The position numbers and the translations under genes are program-made. The notes under the pieces were generated by a model. The model made no database searches. It worked only from the letters and a program-made list of their open reading frames with translations, and was not told where the DNA came from. A stretch of DNA of 64,000 bases from Helianthus annuus (lineage: Eukaryota > Streptophyta > Magnoliopsida > Asterales > Asteraceae), in the NCBI RefSeq assembly GCF_002127325.2, contig NC_035448.2, positions 116,122,354 through 116,186,353 of the forward strand, written 5' to 3'. Positions within the stretch are counted from its first letter, which is position 1. Every line of letters begins with the position of its first letter. Positions 42,319 to 54,175 of this stretch are shown piece after piece.

Positions 42319-45300
42319 ATGGCTGGACGCATTAACATGACTCAAGCCCAGATGACGGCTCTTATCAATGAACAAGTTGCTACGGCACTTGCAGCTGCAA
42401 ACGCAGGAGGTATACCCTGCAGTCGTAACTCATCCTAGGATCTTTAGATCCTACGTTCCTAAAACCAACTCTTATGTTTAACCTCATTCTGTTCTTACAC
42501 ATTAGGTCAACACGTTCAGCAGCCTGTCTGCACTTTCAAGAACTTCATGGACTGTCGTCCAAGCTCATTCAGTGGCACCGAGGGGGCAGTGGGACTCCTC
42601 CACTGGTTTGAGAAGCTTGAGTCAGTATTCCAAATGTGTGAATGCCCTGAGGCTCACAGGGTCAAGTACGCCACTGGTACATTGGAAGGAATCGCGTTAA
42701 CTTGGTGGAACGCGCAAGTGCAGATCTTAGGGTTGGAAGCTGCTAACGCCACCCCTTGGAATGATTTCAAGGAATTGATCAAAAGGGAATACTGCACACG
42801 GGAAGATATTCACAAGTTGGAAGATGAGTTCTACCATTTGAAAATGACTGGGTCAGAAATCGAAGCTTATACCAAGAGGTCAAACGAACTGGCCGTGCTG
42901 TGTCCAACTATGGTGGACCCTCCAGTCAAGCGCATTGAGTTGTATCTCAAGGGGTTAGCACCAGAGATTCAGAGCCATGTGACATCGGCTAATCTTGATA
43001 ATATCCAGGCTATTCAGCGCCTTGCTCATCGTATTACGGATCAGGCAGTGGAACAGAACAAGCTGCCAAAACGCATCAGTGCTACCACTACTGCTGTTAC
43101 TACTTCTGCTACTCCCAGTGACAATAAAAGAAAATGGGATGGGGATTCCAGTAAAGGTTCAGCTTCAGTTCAGTCACAGGTTCAGCAGCAAAAGACTGAC
43201 AGTTATCAGAGTCCCAGTCAGCACTCCTCAGGCAATCAGGGGCAGGGTGGATATCTGGGAATTCACCCATTGTGTAATAGGTGCAACAGGCACCACAGTG
43301 GACGGTGTCGTAAGGAGCGTTGTCAGAGATGCCTCAAGATAGGGCATGAAGCTAAAGACTGCAGGAGTTCGCGACCTGCAAATCAAAATCAGCAACACCC
43401 ACCACCAGCTCCACAGAACCAGCATCAGCAGTAGCAACAGCGGGGCAATAGGGGATGTTTTCAGTGTGGGGCTGAAGGTCATTTCAAGCGTGATTGCCCC
43501 CAGTTAAACCAGAACCAGAATCGCAACAATAACAACAATCAGGGAAATGGCAACAACAACAACAATGGTGGGAACAACAACGGAAATGAAGCAAGGGGTC
43601 GTGCATTTGTGTTGGGGCAGGGTGATGCCAGAAATGATCCCAACGTAGTCATGGGTAAGTTTCTTCTTGACGACTTTTATGTTACTGTATTGTTTGATTC
43701 GGGTGCGGATACAAGCTATGTGTCTTTGAAAGTTAGCCAAATGTTAAAACGTACACCAACTCCCCTAAATACCAAACATGTCGTAGAATTAGCTAACGGT
43801 AAAAGTCTAGAAGCAACACATATAGTTCAGGGTTGTAATCTTATCCTCGCTGGTCAAGCTTTCTCCATCGATCTTATTCCTATAGTTCTGGGTAGTTTCG
43901 ACATCGTCATCGGCATGGATTGGTTATCCAAGCAGCAAGCAGATATCTTGTGTAAGGAGAAGATTATTCGTATTCCTCGTTCGGGGAAAGAACCCCTCGA
44001 AGTTCAAGGCGACAAGAGTGGTGCTATGGTTGGCATCATCTCTTTCTTGAAGGCTCAGAAATGTTTACGAAAGGGGCACACTGCCATTTTGGCATTAGTT
44101 ACTGATACATCGACGAAAGAGAAAAGAATAGAGGATATTCCAGTTGTACGCGATTTTCCTCAAGTGTTTCCTGAAGATTTACCTGGTCAACCGCCTCATC
44201 GCCAAGTCGAATTTCAAATCAAGCTCGCTCCAGGAGCAGCACCCATAGCTCGAGCACCGTATCGTTTAGCTCCAACTGAACTAGAGGAACTATCAAAGCA
44301 ACTACAAGAGCTCTTGGATAAGGGCTTCATTCATCCAAGCTCTTCGCCTTGGGGAGCTCCAGTATTATTCGTGAAAAAGAAGGATGGCACTTTCAGGATG
44401 TGCATTGATTATCGCGAACTGAACAAGGTCACAGTGAAGAACCGCTATCCACTTCCTCGTATTGACGACTTATTCGATCAGTTGCAAGGGTCGAGTTACT
44501 ACTCCAAGATCGACCTTAGGTCCGGTTACCACCAGCTGAGAGTCCGGGATGAGGACGTCTCCAAGACCGCATTCAGAACTCGCTACGGTCACTACGAGTT
44601 TCTTGTCATGCCATTCGGGCTTACGAACGCGCCTGCAGTTTTCATGGATCTTATGAACAGGGTGTGCAAACCCTACCTAGACAAATTCGTCGTTGTTTTC
44701 ATCGACGACATTCTGATCTACTCCAAGAGTCAGGAGGAACACGAGCAGCACTTACGTCTTATCTTGGAACTACTTCGAAAGGAACAACTGTACGCCAAGT
44801 TTTCAAAATGCGACTTCTGGCTTCGTGAAGTCCACTTCTTAGGCCATGTGGTGAACAGGGATGGGATTCATGTCGATCCATCCAAGGTAGATTCGATCAG
44901 AAACTGGCCTGCACCGCGAACACCAACGGAAATACGCCAATTCTTGGGTTTGGCGGGGTACTACAGACGATTCATTAAAGACTTTTCCAAGATCGCACAG
45001 CCGCTTACTATGTTGACACAGAAAGGTGTTACCTATCGTTGGGGTAATACACAAGAAACGGCTTTTCAGTATCTGATGGATAGACTATGCAGCGCACCTA
45101 TTCTTTCATTGCCAGAGGGCACGGATGATTTTGTGGTCTATTGTGACGCATTGATACAGGGGCTTGGTTGTCTATTGATGCAGCGTGATAATGTTATTGC
45201 CTACACCTCGCGGCAACTCAAAGTTCATGAACGGAATTACACGACGCACGATTTAGAGCTGGGAGCTGTTGTTTTCACGCTTAAGATATGGCGACACTAC

Positions 45301-47055
45301 CTGTACGGTACCAAGTGCACTATTTACACCGATCACAGGAGTCTCGAGCATATCTTCAAGCAGAAGGAATTGAACATGCGTCAACGACGATGGGTCGAGT
45401 TACTTAATGATTACGAATGCGCCATCAAGTACCATCCAGGCAAAGCCAATGTTGTGGCTGACGCTCTCAGTCGAAAAGATACTTTACCTAGGCGTGTACG
45501 AGCTTTGCAGCTCACCATTTAGTCTGATATTCCTGCACAGATACGATATGCTCAGGTGGAAGCATTGAAACCTGAAAACATCAAGGCTGAAGCCTTACGC
45601 AGCTCAAGGCAACGAATGGAACAAAAGGAAGACGGCGCCTACTATGTAACGGGGCGTATTTGGGTCCCACTTTATGGCGGTTTACGAGAGCTTGTGATGG
45701 ATGAAGCACACAAGTCTCGCTACTCGGTACATCCAGGGTCGGATAAAATGTACCACGATCTCAAAACAACATATTGGTGGCCTAGCATGAAAGCCCACAT
45801 CGCGACTTACGTCGGCAAGTGTTTGACATGTGCAAAAGTCAAAGTGGAGTATCAGAAACCAGCGAGCCTACTTCAGCAACCCAAGGTACCACAGTGGAAA
45901 TGGGAAGAAATTTCCATGGATTTTGTTACAGGCCTACCCAGATCTCAGCGTGGGAATGATACTATATGGGTGATCGTGGATCGACTCACCAAGTCTGCTC
46001 ATTTCTTGGCTATTAAGGAAACGGATAAGTTCTCCACTCTCGCAGACGTTTATCATAAAGAAGTTGTTTCGAGGCACGGGGTGCCCACCTCCATCATTTC
46101 GGATCGGGATGCACGATTCACGTCAGAGCTATGGCAAGCGATGCACAAATCTTTTGGCTCACGGTTAGACATGAGCACAGCATATCATCCTCAGACGGAT
46201 GGGCAGTCTGAGCGCACGATCCAGACTCTCGAAGACATGCTTCGAGCTTGCGTTATCCACTTCGGCAACAGCTGGGAAAAACATCTCCCTTTAGTGGAGT
46301 TCTCGTACAATAACAGTTACCACACCAGCATACAAGCCGCTCCATTTGAGGCATTGTACGGGCGTAAATGCCAGTCACCTCTCTGTTGGGCAGAGGTGGG
46401 GGATAGTCAAATCACGGGTCCAGAGCTTATAGTGGACGCCACAGAAAAGATTGCACAAATACGACAACGCATGGCGGCAGCTCGTGATCTCCAGAAAAGC
46501 TATGCTGATAAACGCAGAAAACCGTTCGAGTTCCAAGTTGGGGATCGAGTGCTACTCAAAGTCTCACCCTGGAAGGGTGTGGTTCGTTTTGGTAAACAGG
46601 GAAAACTAAATCCACGGTACGTTGGACCGTTCGAAATCACTGAAAGAATAGGCAAGGTAGCCTACAGACTAAACCTACCAGCTGAACTCGGTGCAGTTCA
46701 CAACGTATTCCACGTGTCGAATCTGAAGAAGTGTCTGTCAGATGAGACCCTCATAGTTCCTTTTAAGGAACTCACTATCGACGAGCGGTTGCAGTTCGTC
46801 GAGGAACCAGTTGAAATCACGGACCGGGATGTTAAGGTCCTCAAGAACACGAGAATCCCTCTTGTACGAGTTCGTTGGAACTCCCGTCGTGGCCCAGAGT
46901 ATACCCGGGAACGAGAAGATCAAATGGAACTCAAGTATCCCCAGTTATTCGGAAACCGTGCAACCACTACTGAGGCTGAAGCTACTACTACAGAATTTCG
47001 GGACGAAATTCCAAATCAACGGGGGGATGATGTGACACCCCAGGAAAACCAGTAA
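42319..47055 (+). pseudogene. gag-pol of element B, open except for two TAG codons
   Basis: Exon 1 is 42319-42409 (MAGRINMTQAQ) and exon 2 42506-47055; together exactly 1547 codons. Landmarks: capsid core from CTFKNFMDCRPSSFSG; zinc knuckle [14 protein letters not shown] about 348; protease LFDSGAD about 427; [11 protein letters not shown] about 763; RNase H VVYCDA; integrase HHCC zinc about 1100-1140; DDE residues in SMDF, SDRDARF and SERTIQ about 1168, 1229 and 1266; chromodomain near 1473-1506 ([19 protein letters not shown]). TAG at 43432-43434 lies in a CAG run; TAG at 45520-45522 aligns with Gln in element A (IIQTDL). Both fit CAG-to-TAG. RNase H reads YCDALIQG where A has YCDASRQG. Compared with A, both are Tekay, but LTRs and N-termini differ. 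Confidence 0.93.
42410..42505 (+). other. Putative 96-nt phase-1 intron in gag of element B
   Basis: Donor GCAGGAG|GTATACCC, acceptor TTACACATTAG|GTCAACACG. It joins ALAAANAG to GQHVQQPVCTFKNFMDC in frame. Same position and phase as the 89-nt intron of A, though the intron sequences are unalike. Confidence 0.75.
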
Positions 47056-47131
47056 ATGATACAACTTACCTAGCTTCCTCAGTAACCGTATGCTAAATTT
47101 CGGGACGAAATTTCTTTCAAGTGGGGGATAA
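46994..47131 (+). promoter_or_regulatory. Doubled hairpin + PPT + LTR-start signal at the 3' end of B
   Basis: Copy 1: AATTTCG-GGA-CGAAATT (46994-47010), purine run GGGGGGATGA (47021-47030), TGTGACACCCC (47031). Copy 2: AAATTTCG-GGA-CGAAATTT (47095-47113), run GTGGGGGATAA (47121-47131), TGTGACAAC (47132). Only the second corresponds to the real LTR start of B. Copy 1 lies in the last codons of gag-pol, which ends at 47055. Confidence 0.8.
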
Positions 47132-49527
47132 TGTGACAACTCGAGTTTCCAAGATTCTATTTTCGCATTTATTGCACGTCCATTGTTTGTTTAGTGGTTT
47201 ATTTGCACAATTAGTTTGCTGTGAAACTGTAACGTTTTGATTCAGTTAAGTATATTGTATATTGTGCATGGTTATGTGTTACTTATGAAAGATTTGTCAA
47301 ATGTATGAACTTGGTGGTGAAACTGTGAATTATTTTGAGATGGTGTGCATATGTAAAGAATGATACTTAGGGATGTATAGAGTATTTAGTGAAACTAAAA
47401 TCATTCTTAACCCTAATCCCTTTCACTAATCATCACCAAAGAAACTAAGCACGTACTTCCACATTCTCTGATCATCTCCTACAATCATTTGCTTCATCTT
47501 TGGCACAAGTCTTTTGCATCAATCTTGGTCTTTCAATTCACCTAGAATCAATCCAAGGTAATTGTTTAATCATTGCTTGTTGTTAATTGTTGATTAATTG
47601 ATTCATGTAAACCCTAGTTTCGCATGTAATGATTTTGTGTTATCGAATTCTGATTATTGTGAATTGATGTTGATTGTTGTGTAATCGCTGCCTGATGATT
47701 TAGATGATTGATTTGTCAAAACTATTGATGATTGATTTGATTCTGCATTATGAAAGCATGAATTAGGGTTTTGATCGTATGAAGGTTAGAACGTAACTGT
47801 TGCAATCGATTCTGTAAACTAGTTCTGGAAATCACATGTCTGAGTTTTGTAATGATATGTTAGTCCGACCCTTGAGTGAAATAGTCTGAGTTTTAGAAGG
47901 CATTCCATGTCCGAGTTTTATAAAGAAACACATGGATGTCCGAGTTTTGTTATAGAGATCATGTCCGACTTTTGTTAAGTTGTAAGGTCCGACTTTTACA
48001 TATAACAAACATATCCGACCTTTGTGATATGATATATCATGTCCGAGTTTTAGTAACTTATGCATATAAATCGACTTTTAAAGCCTATCTTGGTCCGAGT
48101 TTTGTACACAGCACATGAAGTCCGACCTTGTGAAGTTCCCCACCCCCTTGTCCGAGTTTTAAACCCCCCCCCCTTGTTCTTATCCGAGTTATATAGGGGA
48201 TAGTGGTCCGAGCTTTTGAAAAGCCTTGGGGTCCGAAGTTTTGTTTATAAAAAGCTTTGTGCGAATTTATATATATAATGCATGTGAGTCCGAGTTTTAT
48301 ATATATGTGATGTTGTCTGAACTTTAATAACATATGCACCTATGTCCGAGTTCTATACATATCATATAGTCCGACCTTTGAAACTTAAACGTGATCCGAT
48401 CTTGTTTAATATGCTAGTCCAACCTTTATGCATGCTAATAGTCTGAATTTCTTTGCAATAATGCTTAGTATGACCTGTGTTGATGCTGTTATTGTCTGAG
48501 TTTACTATGATGCTAAATCCCAAATCCTGTATACTGTATGATACAATAACTGCATGCTACTGTGTGATATGATTCTGTAAGTTACTGTTTGAACATCAAG
48601 AACCTGTAAACCCTAATTGAACGTCAACACTTATCTTGGATTTATGTGCAATATACCTTAGGTCGTGAGTAACGGACTTAAACACTAATTAACCCTAGAA
48701 GCAATAACATACCGAGCAAACCAAGGTGAGTTCACACAGCCAAGGCATGGGGTTCCCAGGGTGGGAATAGGATTGGATTATTTACTTGTACTTCTCTAGA
48801 TAATGGAATGTAGTGATATGATCCTCGGGTGAGGAAGGTGATTGGTTAAGATACTACTAGACTAGTGATACTTATAGAACTAATCTTCGCACACACGCCG
48901 GGGTTGGCTGCGATAATATGACTGATCTTCGCACACACGCCAGGGTTGGCTGCGATATTATGACTAATCTTCGCACACATGCCTAGGAAGGCTGCGAACT
49001 ATACGCTAAACTTCGCACAGGTGCCGGGTGGCCGCGATACAAATATACCTAGTCTAGAATACTTGAGAACTTTCATTAATCTTCGCATACATGCCTAGAG
49101 GGCCACGATACGAACTAATACGATATATGACTTAATGAACGAACACAAGGCTTATTATACTATTACAATTACTGAACTATAAACTGTGAACTCGCTCAAC
49201 TAGTTGTTGATCCTCTGTTACATGCCTTGCAGGTCGTTAGATACATGGAGCTTGCACAGGGAGGAGCTGGTCATTGTGGGCTTGGATCGTGATTGTTTCG
49301 TTAGACACTTATGACATTTCATACTTTATTATGTTGGGTTTTACTTATACGCTTCCGCTAAACAGTGATAACATATCTATGTTTTGGAACACCTTTCATA
49401 TGGATTGGTTTGGTTAATTTGCAATGACTTTTACTTTATACATTGTTCTATATGATTGGTGGCTTGATCCTGGTCAGTCACGCTCCCAAGCGGTGATACT
49501 CCGCAGGTGGATTTTGGGGGTGTGACA
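47132..49527 (+). repeat. 3' LTR of element B (2396 bp)
   Basis: Near-identical to the 5' LTR. Most differences are single transitions, plus three small indels in C- and TA-runs and one lost base near 48072. Confidence 0.95.
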
Positions 49528-49532
49528 TCAGT

Positions 49533-49870
49533 CTTAGAGACTGAGGGAGTTTGGTCTTAGAGACCAGGGATTTAGTCTTAGAGACTGGGAAAGTTTGGTC
49601 TTAGAGACTAGGGATTTAGTCTTAGAGACTGGGAAAGTTTGGTCTTAGAGACCAGGGATTTAGTCTTAGAGACTGGGAAAGTTTGGTCTTAGAGACCAGG
49701 GAGTTAGTCTTAGAGACTGGGGAGTTGGTCTTAGAGACTAGGGAGTTAGTCTTAGAGGCTGGGGATTTGGTCTGAGAGACCAGGGAGTTGGTCTTAGAGA
49801 CCAGGGAGTTAGTCTGAGAGACTAGGAAGTTCAGTCTAAGAGGCTGGGTGGGATGGTCTGGAGAAGACTA
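49533..49870 (+). repeat. Leader of element C, second part of hairpin array
   Basis: Alternating units, each a 5-7-bp stem with TAG loop: TGGTCT-TAG-AGACCA, TAGTCT-TAG-AGACTG, and later CAGTCT-AAG-AGGCTG. About 12-15 units with purine-rich linkers (gggag, gggaaag). Stem changes keep pairing, with G-U allowed on the sense strand. Confidence 0.85.
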
Positions 49871-50039
49871 GGAAGACTACATGCTTTCATTATTACTACA
49901 TACATGCTTAAAATTGCTGATTATTGATAGACGTGCATATGTGGTGATTGTTTGCATACGCTAACCGATAGTGATTACTATGGATATACATACTATGACT
50001 ACCATGTACCGATACACATGTCGCCTTGATCAAAAAGCG

Positions 50040-50882
50040 GGTTGTCAAACATTGATGACCCTATGGCCACCGCCACAAATGATGAAACTGCACATGCGCC
50101 GGAGATATTTACGTTAGACACTGAGAGTGATCCTGATATGCTGACCAAGAGCAAGGACGACTTATAACAGTCCGCACTACCAGATTTTGGGGTGATTTAT
50201 CCTTGCTGAAGGCTTCTCTGACAAGAATCCTCCTATTACTCTTGTTTCAGTCCATGACCACTTCATCACTGGTCATCCCGATGGTGAACACACCATGGCT
50301 CCGATCCTCGAAAATACGCCTCATGTGGACATTCCTTCCGAAGGTAGACTACTCGAAGAATAGTCGATGACGTTGACATGACTATTGATGGTCCTCCCGA
50401 CGACATCCATGGTGATGGAAAGTTAGACGAGAACGTTATTACAAATTTCACTTCTGAGACCCCTGTTATCAAGCTATCCTCTGCACCTAGAATATACTCG
50501 ATTTCAGACTCCTTTGAGTCTATGGCATCTGCAGCCTTATAGATGGCCGGATTACAACTTTCTACTACTGACACAGACGACGACGACGTTATGACTGCTG
50601 CACCATCACCTGCTCGAGGCACCACACTGTTACACGACCCAAAGACTGCCACTGAGCTAGCTTCTGCACCCTTTTGATTCAGCTTGATGTTGCATCTGCT
50701 GATCCTGCACCCTCGCTTGATTATGACCCTGCTTCTTTTTGGTATACCGGACATCACACCCCTTATACCTGACCCAGTACCTGCACCTGATGATCTCCTT
50801 ATCGGTTGAGACGTTCGTCCGTGCACCTTCACCATTGATGTTGCTCCTATGGGAACCGACGTCCATTGCGCCAACATGCCTA
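50040..50882 (+). pseudogene. Decayed pre-gag acidic ORF of element C
   Basis: Remnant related to A's pre-gag ORF: an acidic start (ATNDETAHAPEIFTLDTESD), an LPDFG region matching A's FALPDGA, SDSFESMASA matching A's DSFESVASVPS, and a DPVPAPDD region. Many stops and frame changes. It ends where the antisense ORF of J begins; gag-pol and 3' LTR of C are missing. Minus-strand ORF 50266-50886 is a shadow. Confidence 0.6.
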
Positions 50883-51630
50883 TCACTTTATTGCAGGATC
50901 AAGTTTTCGAAAAGCAGCAAGCGTCTCCTTGGTGGCAGGTGATGGGATAATGTGCGCAACAGAGATAGCTGCACAAAAGAAACAAAAGCATGTTAGTGAT
51001 CCTCATCAGAAACAAGGTTATCCGATGATCCTTCTAAGGATCCTCTATCCTACCATGGGTGGTCCACTTCCTTGGTAAATCCTTTCCGTTTGGGATGGTA
51101 TCCCTCCTGACAAAGAAGAACCGCCTTTTCCAGTTGGTGTCATTCTTAGTGGTTTTGAGGATGGGGTGTTCTTCAAAGGGTTTGTGTTTGAATAAATATC
51201 GATGGGATCCGTGGCTCACAAGGTTGTACATCTCTGCCAACTCCGACATTCCCAGATCAATGCCTTCATGCTCAATGATTCTTTCAAGGGTACTCAAGAC
51301 CCTCCACATCATTGGCATCACTTCGATGTAGGAGATGCCGGTGAGAGAGAAGAAAGACTGGGTGAATTCAGGGAAAGGATACGTGCATCCTATTGTGAAT
51401 GGGGTGATCGGGAAAGCTATCCAGGTTTCAGATACGAAATCGCTCAGAATGGTGGGATCAAAAGCTTTGAAAATGGTACTCGCCGGAAAACAATGGCGAA
51501 TTCTGTCTATCTGTGGATCAGTGAAGCAGCATCGTTCCTTCATAGAGTCTTCGATGATCCCTTGGCTCTTAGGAAGACTGTCTTTTTGGTGATCCTTAGT
51601 CGGTGAGGATCTTAGCATCATCTTGGTCAT
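50883..51630 (-). CDS. N-terminal part of the antisense extra ORF of Tat element J
   Basis: Minus strand, ATG at 51630 (MTKMMLRSSPTKD). Exon 1 runs to 51054, an 85-nt intron 51053-50969 (donor CATG|GTAGGA, acceptor TTTTGTGCAG) follows, and exon 2 ends at TGA 50883. Recognisable segments: ERCCFTDPQIDRIRHCFPAS, PFTIGCTYPFPEF, MPMMWRVLSTLERI, NDTNWKRRFFFVRRD. This resembles the putative plant transposon protein domain found in antisense ORFs of Tat elements. K has the same order. J's ORF is open through exon 1, but the C-terminal half and the rest of J to the left are absent, so the stop in exon 2 may be an accident of truncation. Function unknown. Confidence 0.7.
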
Positions 51631-51917
51631 GATGGTAAAGAAGAAGATGAACAGAAAAAGAAAACGTAAAGAGAGAAGAGAAAGAAAGATACCTGCCTGA
51701 TCTTCGAATGTGGATTTAAAGGGAGTCTCTCTTGAATTTAAATGCAAATTGATCCCTATCCCTAACTTAAATTTATAATAATGATCTTGCAGGGTAGTCA
51801 CTTCAGTGACGTCAGGTTGGTAATGGCTAGTCCGACTACAACGGCTAGTTATCCATTGGTTTGTTACGGATAAGAACGAGAAAATATAACTCGTTTATTT
51901 ACATTTTTACTCCTTTA

Positions 51918-51930
51918 TTTTGGGGGCAAT
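51918..51930 (+). promoter_or_regulatory. Polypurine tract of element J
   Basis: TTTTGGGGGCAAT immediately before the 3' LTR start TGTTAGGGGAGG. K has the parallel ATTTGGGGACAAT. Confidence 0.75.
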
Positions 51931-52468
51931 TGTTAGGGGAGGATTTTCCTATGATCAGTGATCCTCAATTGCTGTCGGGTTTAAGGATCCTTAATTGTGT
52001 TTGAGTTCAGGATCCTCGGAGAGTATTATAGGATCAGGATCCAGGATCCTCATAGTGATACTTACACTAACGATTTTCTGCTTTTAATATGGAATTGTTT
52101 TGCAGGAGTGCGTGCTTGGACTTGGTCATGGCGATATTCCTGGAGCATATTCTCTTTTATTCCGCACGTGCTTGACCATGGTGAACGTTATGGAGATCGT
52201 GGGGAGAGTGCACGAATTGCGGATAGTTAGTTATCTTAGATATTTACTAAATTTAAAAGGGGATAGCGAGCTAGATTAGAACACTTGGCTATTTTTGGCT
52301 ACAAACACACACTCGTACTGCTCTCATCAGTTTACAACACTCTGCTCGGCGATTACACATCATTTTTACACATTTCATTCTAGTGATCGTTGTAACTAGC
52401 TCGCTATCATCCGAAGTTGTAACATACATTTGGGTTAATCTAAGTTAGTGATCGATAGTTTCCATCAC

Positions 52469-54151
52469 TGATATGCACAAAATGCAACATATAAATTATA
52501 TCAATTGTGGCATAAAACTAACCCTTTTTTAGTACTAATGTTGGAAAAAGTGTGCTTTTGTCTTCCTTTTGTATTTTCAGGATTAAATGAGCTCAAATTA
52601 GCAAAAGAAGCAAAAAGACAGCTAAATTTAACATAAATACAAGAAAAGGAACAAAAGTGGAATGCCCGACCCCTCGACAGCATCTTCCCAAGCAAAACTA
52701 AGAAAACAGAAGACTGAACACGCCCCGTGCTCAGCGTGCACGGGGCCGTGCCCAAGTAGCAGCAGAAAAGACAAACCTTTAGAAGCTTCTACTGCCCACC
52801 ACGGGGCCGTGCCCAGCGGACACGGGGGCGTGGTCAACTTCCTGCAGGCGCATTTATTGTAATTGCGAATTATGATTAATGAAGAGAGAGACAAGGATGG
52901 ACACGGGGACGTGCCCAGCGGGCCGTGCCCGAGCTTCTGTTCAGCCTATAAGTAGGAGTGTTTGGAGCCATTTCAACTCATCCCTTGGCACACCACCTCT
53001 CTCACACTTCACCCACCACCCACCACCACCATAACACCATCATCCACCACCATCATCCATTGTCCATCATAGAGTGTGTGAGTCGTCTCGGGATCCAAGA
53101 TTGATGTAAGAGTTCTTGACAATCAAAGGCCATGTTTACCTAAGTCTCTTACATCACTTGGTGAAGACAAATGTTTAGTATAATACTTTTTATTTTTAAT
53201 CTTTTGCACTTTTTAATTGGTTTTGTATTAATGACTTTATTTACTGGTTTCTTATGTTGAAGGTGATTCTTCCTTATCGTTTGTCCGTGGTGTCTTGGCA
53301 TTATTTTACTGTCTATATAAAATAAAAGATTTTCACCATTCATATCTCCACGGTCTATATGGAGGTATGTTGGCTACCTGGGCGGGGGTTAAGGGAACGG
53401 TTTGGTAAGAGTCTTGCCATTGTTCAGTGTATAGATCCTGCAAAGGACCAGGGTCAAATTTAGTAGCACCTCCTTCAATACCCAAAGGTATTGGATGGCG
53501 GGGGTCCAAGCTCTTTGATCCCTTCTAAAGTTAAACTACTATTAAAACTTTAACCCAGCTACTTAGGACTGTATCCCTGCTGACTCAGACTACTTAGCTG
53601 AGGGTAACGTTGCCTTCAAAAGAGGGGCCTACCACATTATGCATTAATAACTTAATTAATTATCTTTCAATAATCCGACCCTTTAGGATTGTATCCTTGC
53701 GGACTCAAACTACTAGGTTGAAGGTAACGTCGCCTTCAAAAGAGGGGTCTACTACAATAACTTAGATAATCTCTTAGACAAGTGTAAAAGTGCGAAAATA
53801 ATCAAAAGTTACACTAACACACGAGTCGGATCCAAGTGATTCATCTTGTCTATCTGTTTTTATTTTTATTTTATTTTCAGCATTTTAGATAGTTTTATTT
53901 TCTTTGTTTAAAAATCTTTTTCTAACATTTTGATTTGATTAGACGTTGAGGATAAACCGGTACTAAAAGCTCTTGTGTCCTTGGACGACCTCGGTATCTT
54001 ACCAACACTATACTACGTCCACGATGGGTGCACTTGCCCATATGTGTGTTTAGTGTTAGCAATATCGTGTTTTATAAATTTAAAACTTGGCCAAAAGTGT
54101 AAAAAGGGCTTAAATTATATATCTAATATATATAACACCTAACACGCATCA
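52469..54151 (+). repeat. 5' LTR of element H (1683 bp)
   Basis: TGATATGCACAAAATG...CTAACACGCATCA. TATA-like CCTATAAGTAGG at 52945. Contains several CACG-N4-CGTG palindromes (52700-52930) and two copies of an about 100-bp block around gactgtatccctgctgactc (near 53570 and 53690). Confidence 0.88.
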
Positions 54152-54157
54152 AGTTTT

Positions 54158-54175
54158 TGGCGCCGTTGCCGGGGA
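54158..54175 (+). promoter_or_regulatory. Primer binding site of element H (tRNA-Asp)
   Basis: TGGCGCCGTTGCCGGGGA, the standard plant tRNA-Asp complement, as in Athila-type elements. Confidence 0.9.

Larger units (their letters stand above)
39599..49527 (+). mobile_element. Element B: complete Tekay-type chromovirus, plus strand
   Basis: 9929-bp LTR element with both LTRs (39599-41997; 47132-49527), an initiator-Met primer binding site, a two-exon gag-pol and a PPT, flanked by the 5-bp duplication TCAGT (39594-39598, 49528-49532). I count roughly 19 substitutions and 3 indels between the LTRs (under 1 percent), so it is recent. It sits in the hairpin array of C's leader. Coding capacity is lost only through two TAG codons. 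Confidence 0.95.

Noticed and set aside
47832..48339. Minus-strand ORFs rich in KLGH and KTRT repeats (also 40299-40809)
   Set aside because: Created by the GTCCGAGTTTT word array in B's LTRs.
50171..50175. TCCGC as the right target duplication of C
   Set aside because: It lies inside the continuing acidic ORF remnant of C and is not preceded by an LTR end; chance match.
50266..50886. 206-codon minus-strand ORF
   Set aside because: Antisense to the decayed pre-gag ORF of C; the plus strand shows the shared DSFESxAS and LPD motifs.
51034..51606. Plus-strand ORFs of 85-134 codons
   Set aside because: They overlap the better-supported antisense ORF of J, which matches K in sequence and intron position.
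52501..52894. Pairs of 66-109-codon ORFs (also 55284-55722)
   Set aside because: Duplicate LTR sequence of H with palindromic GC islands; no coding support.
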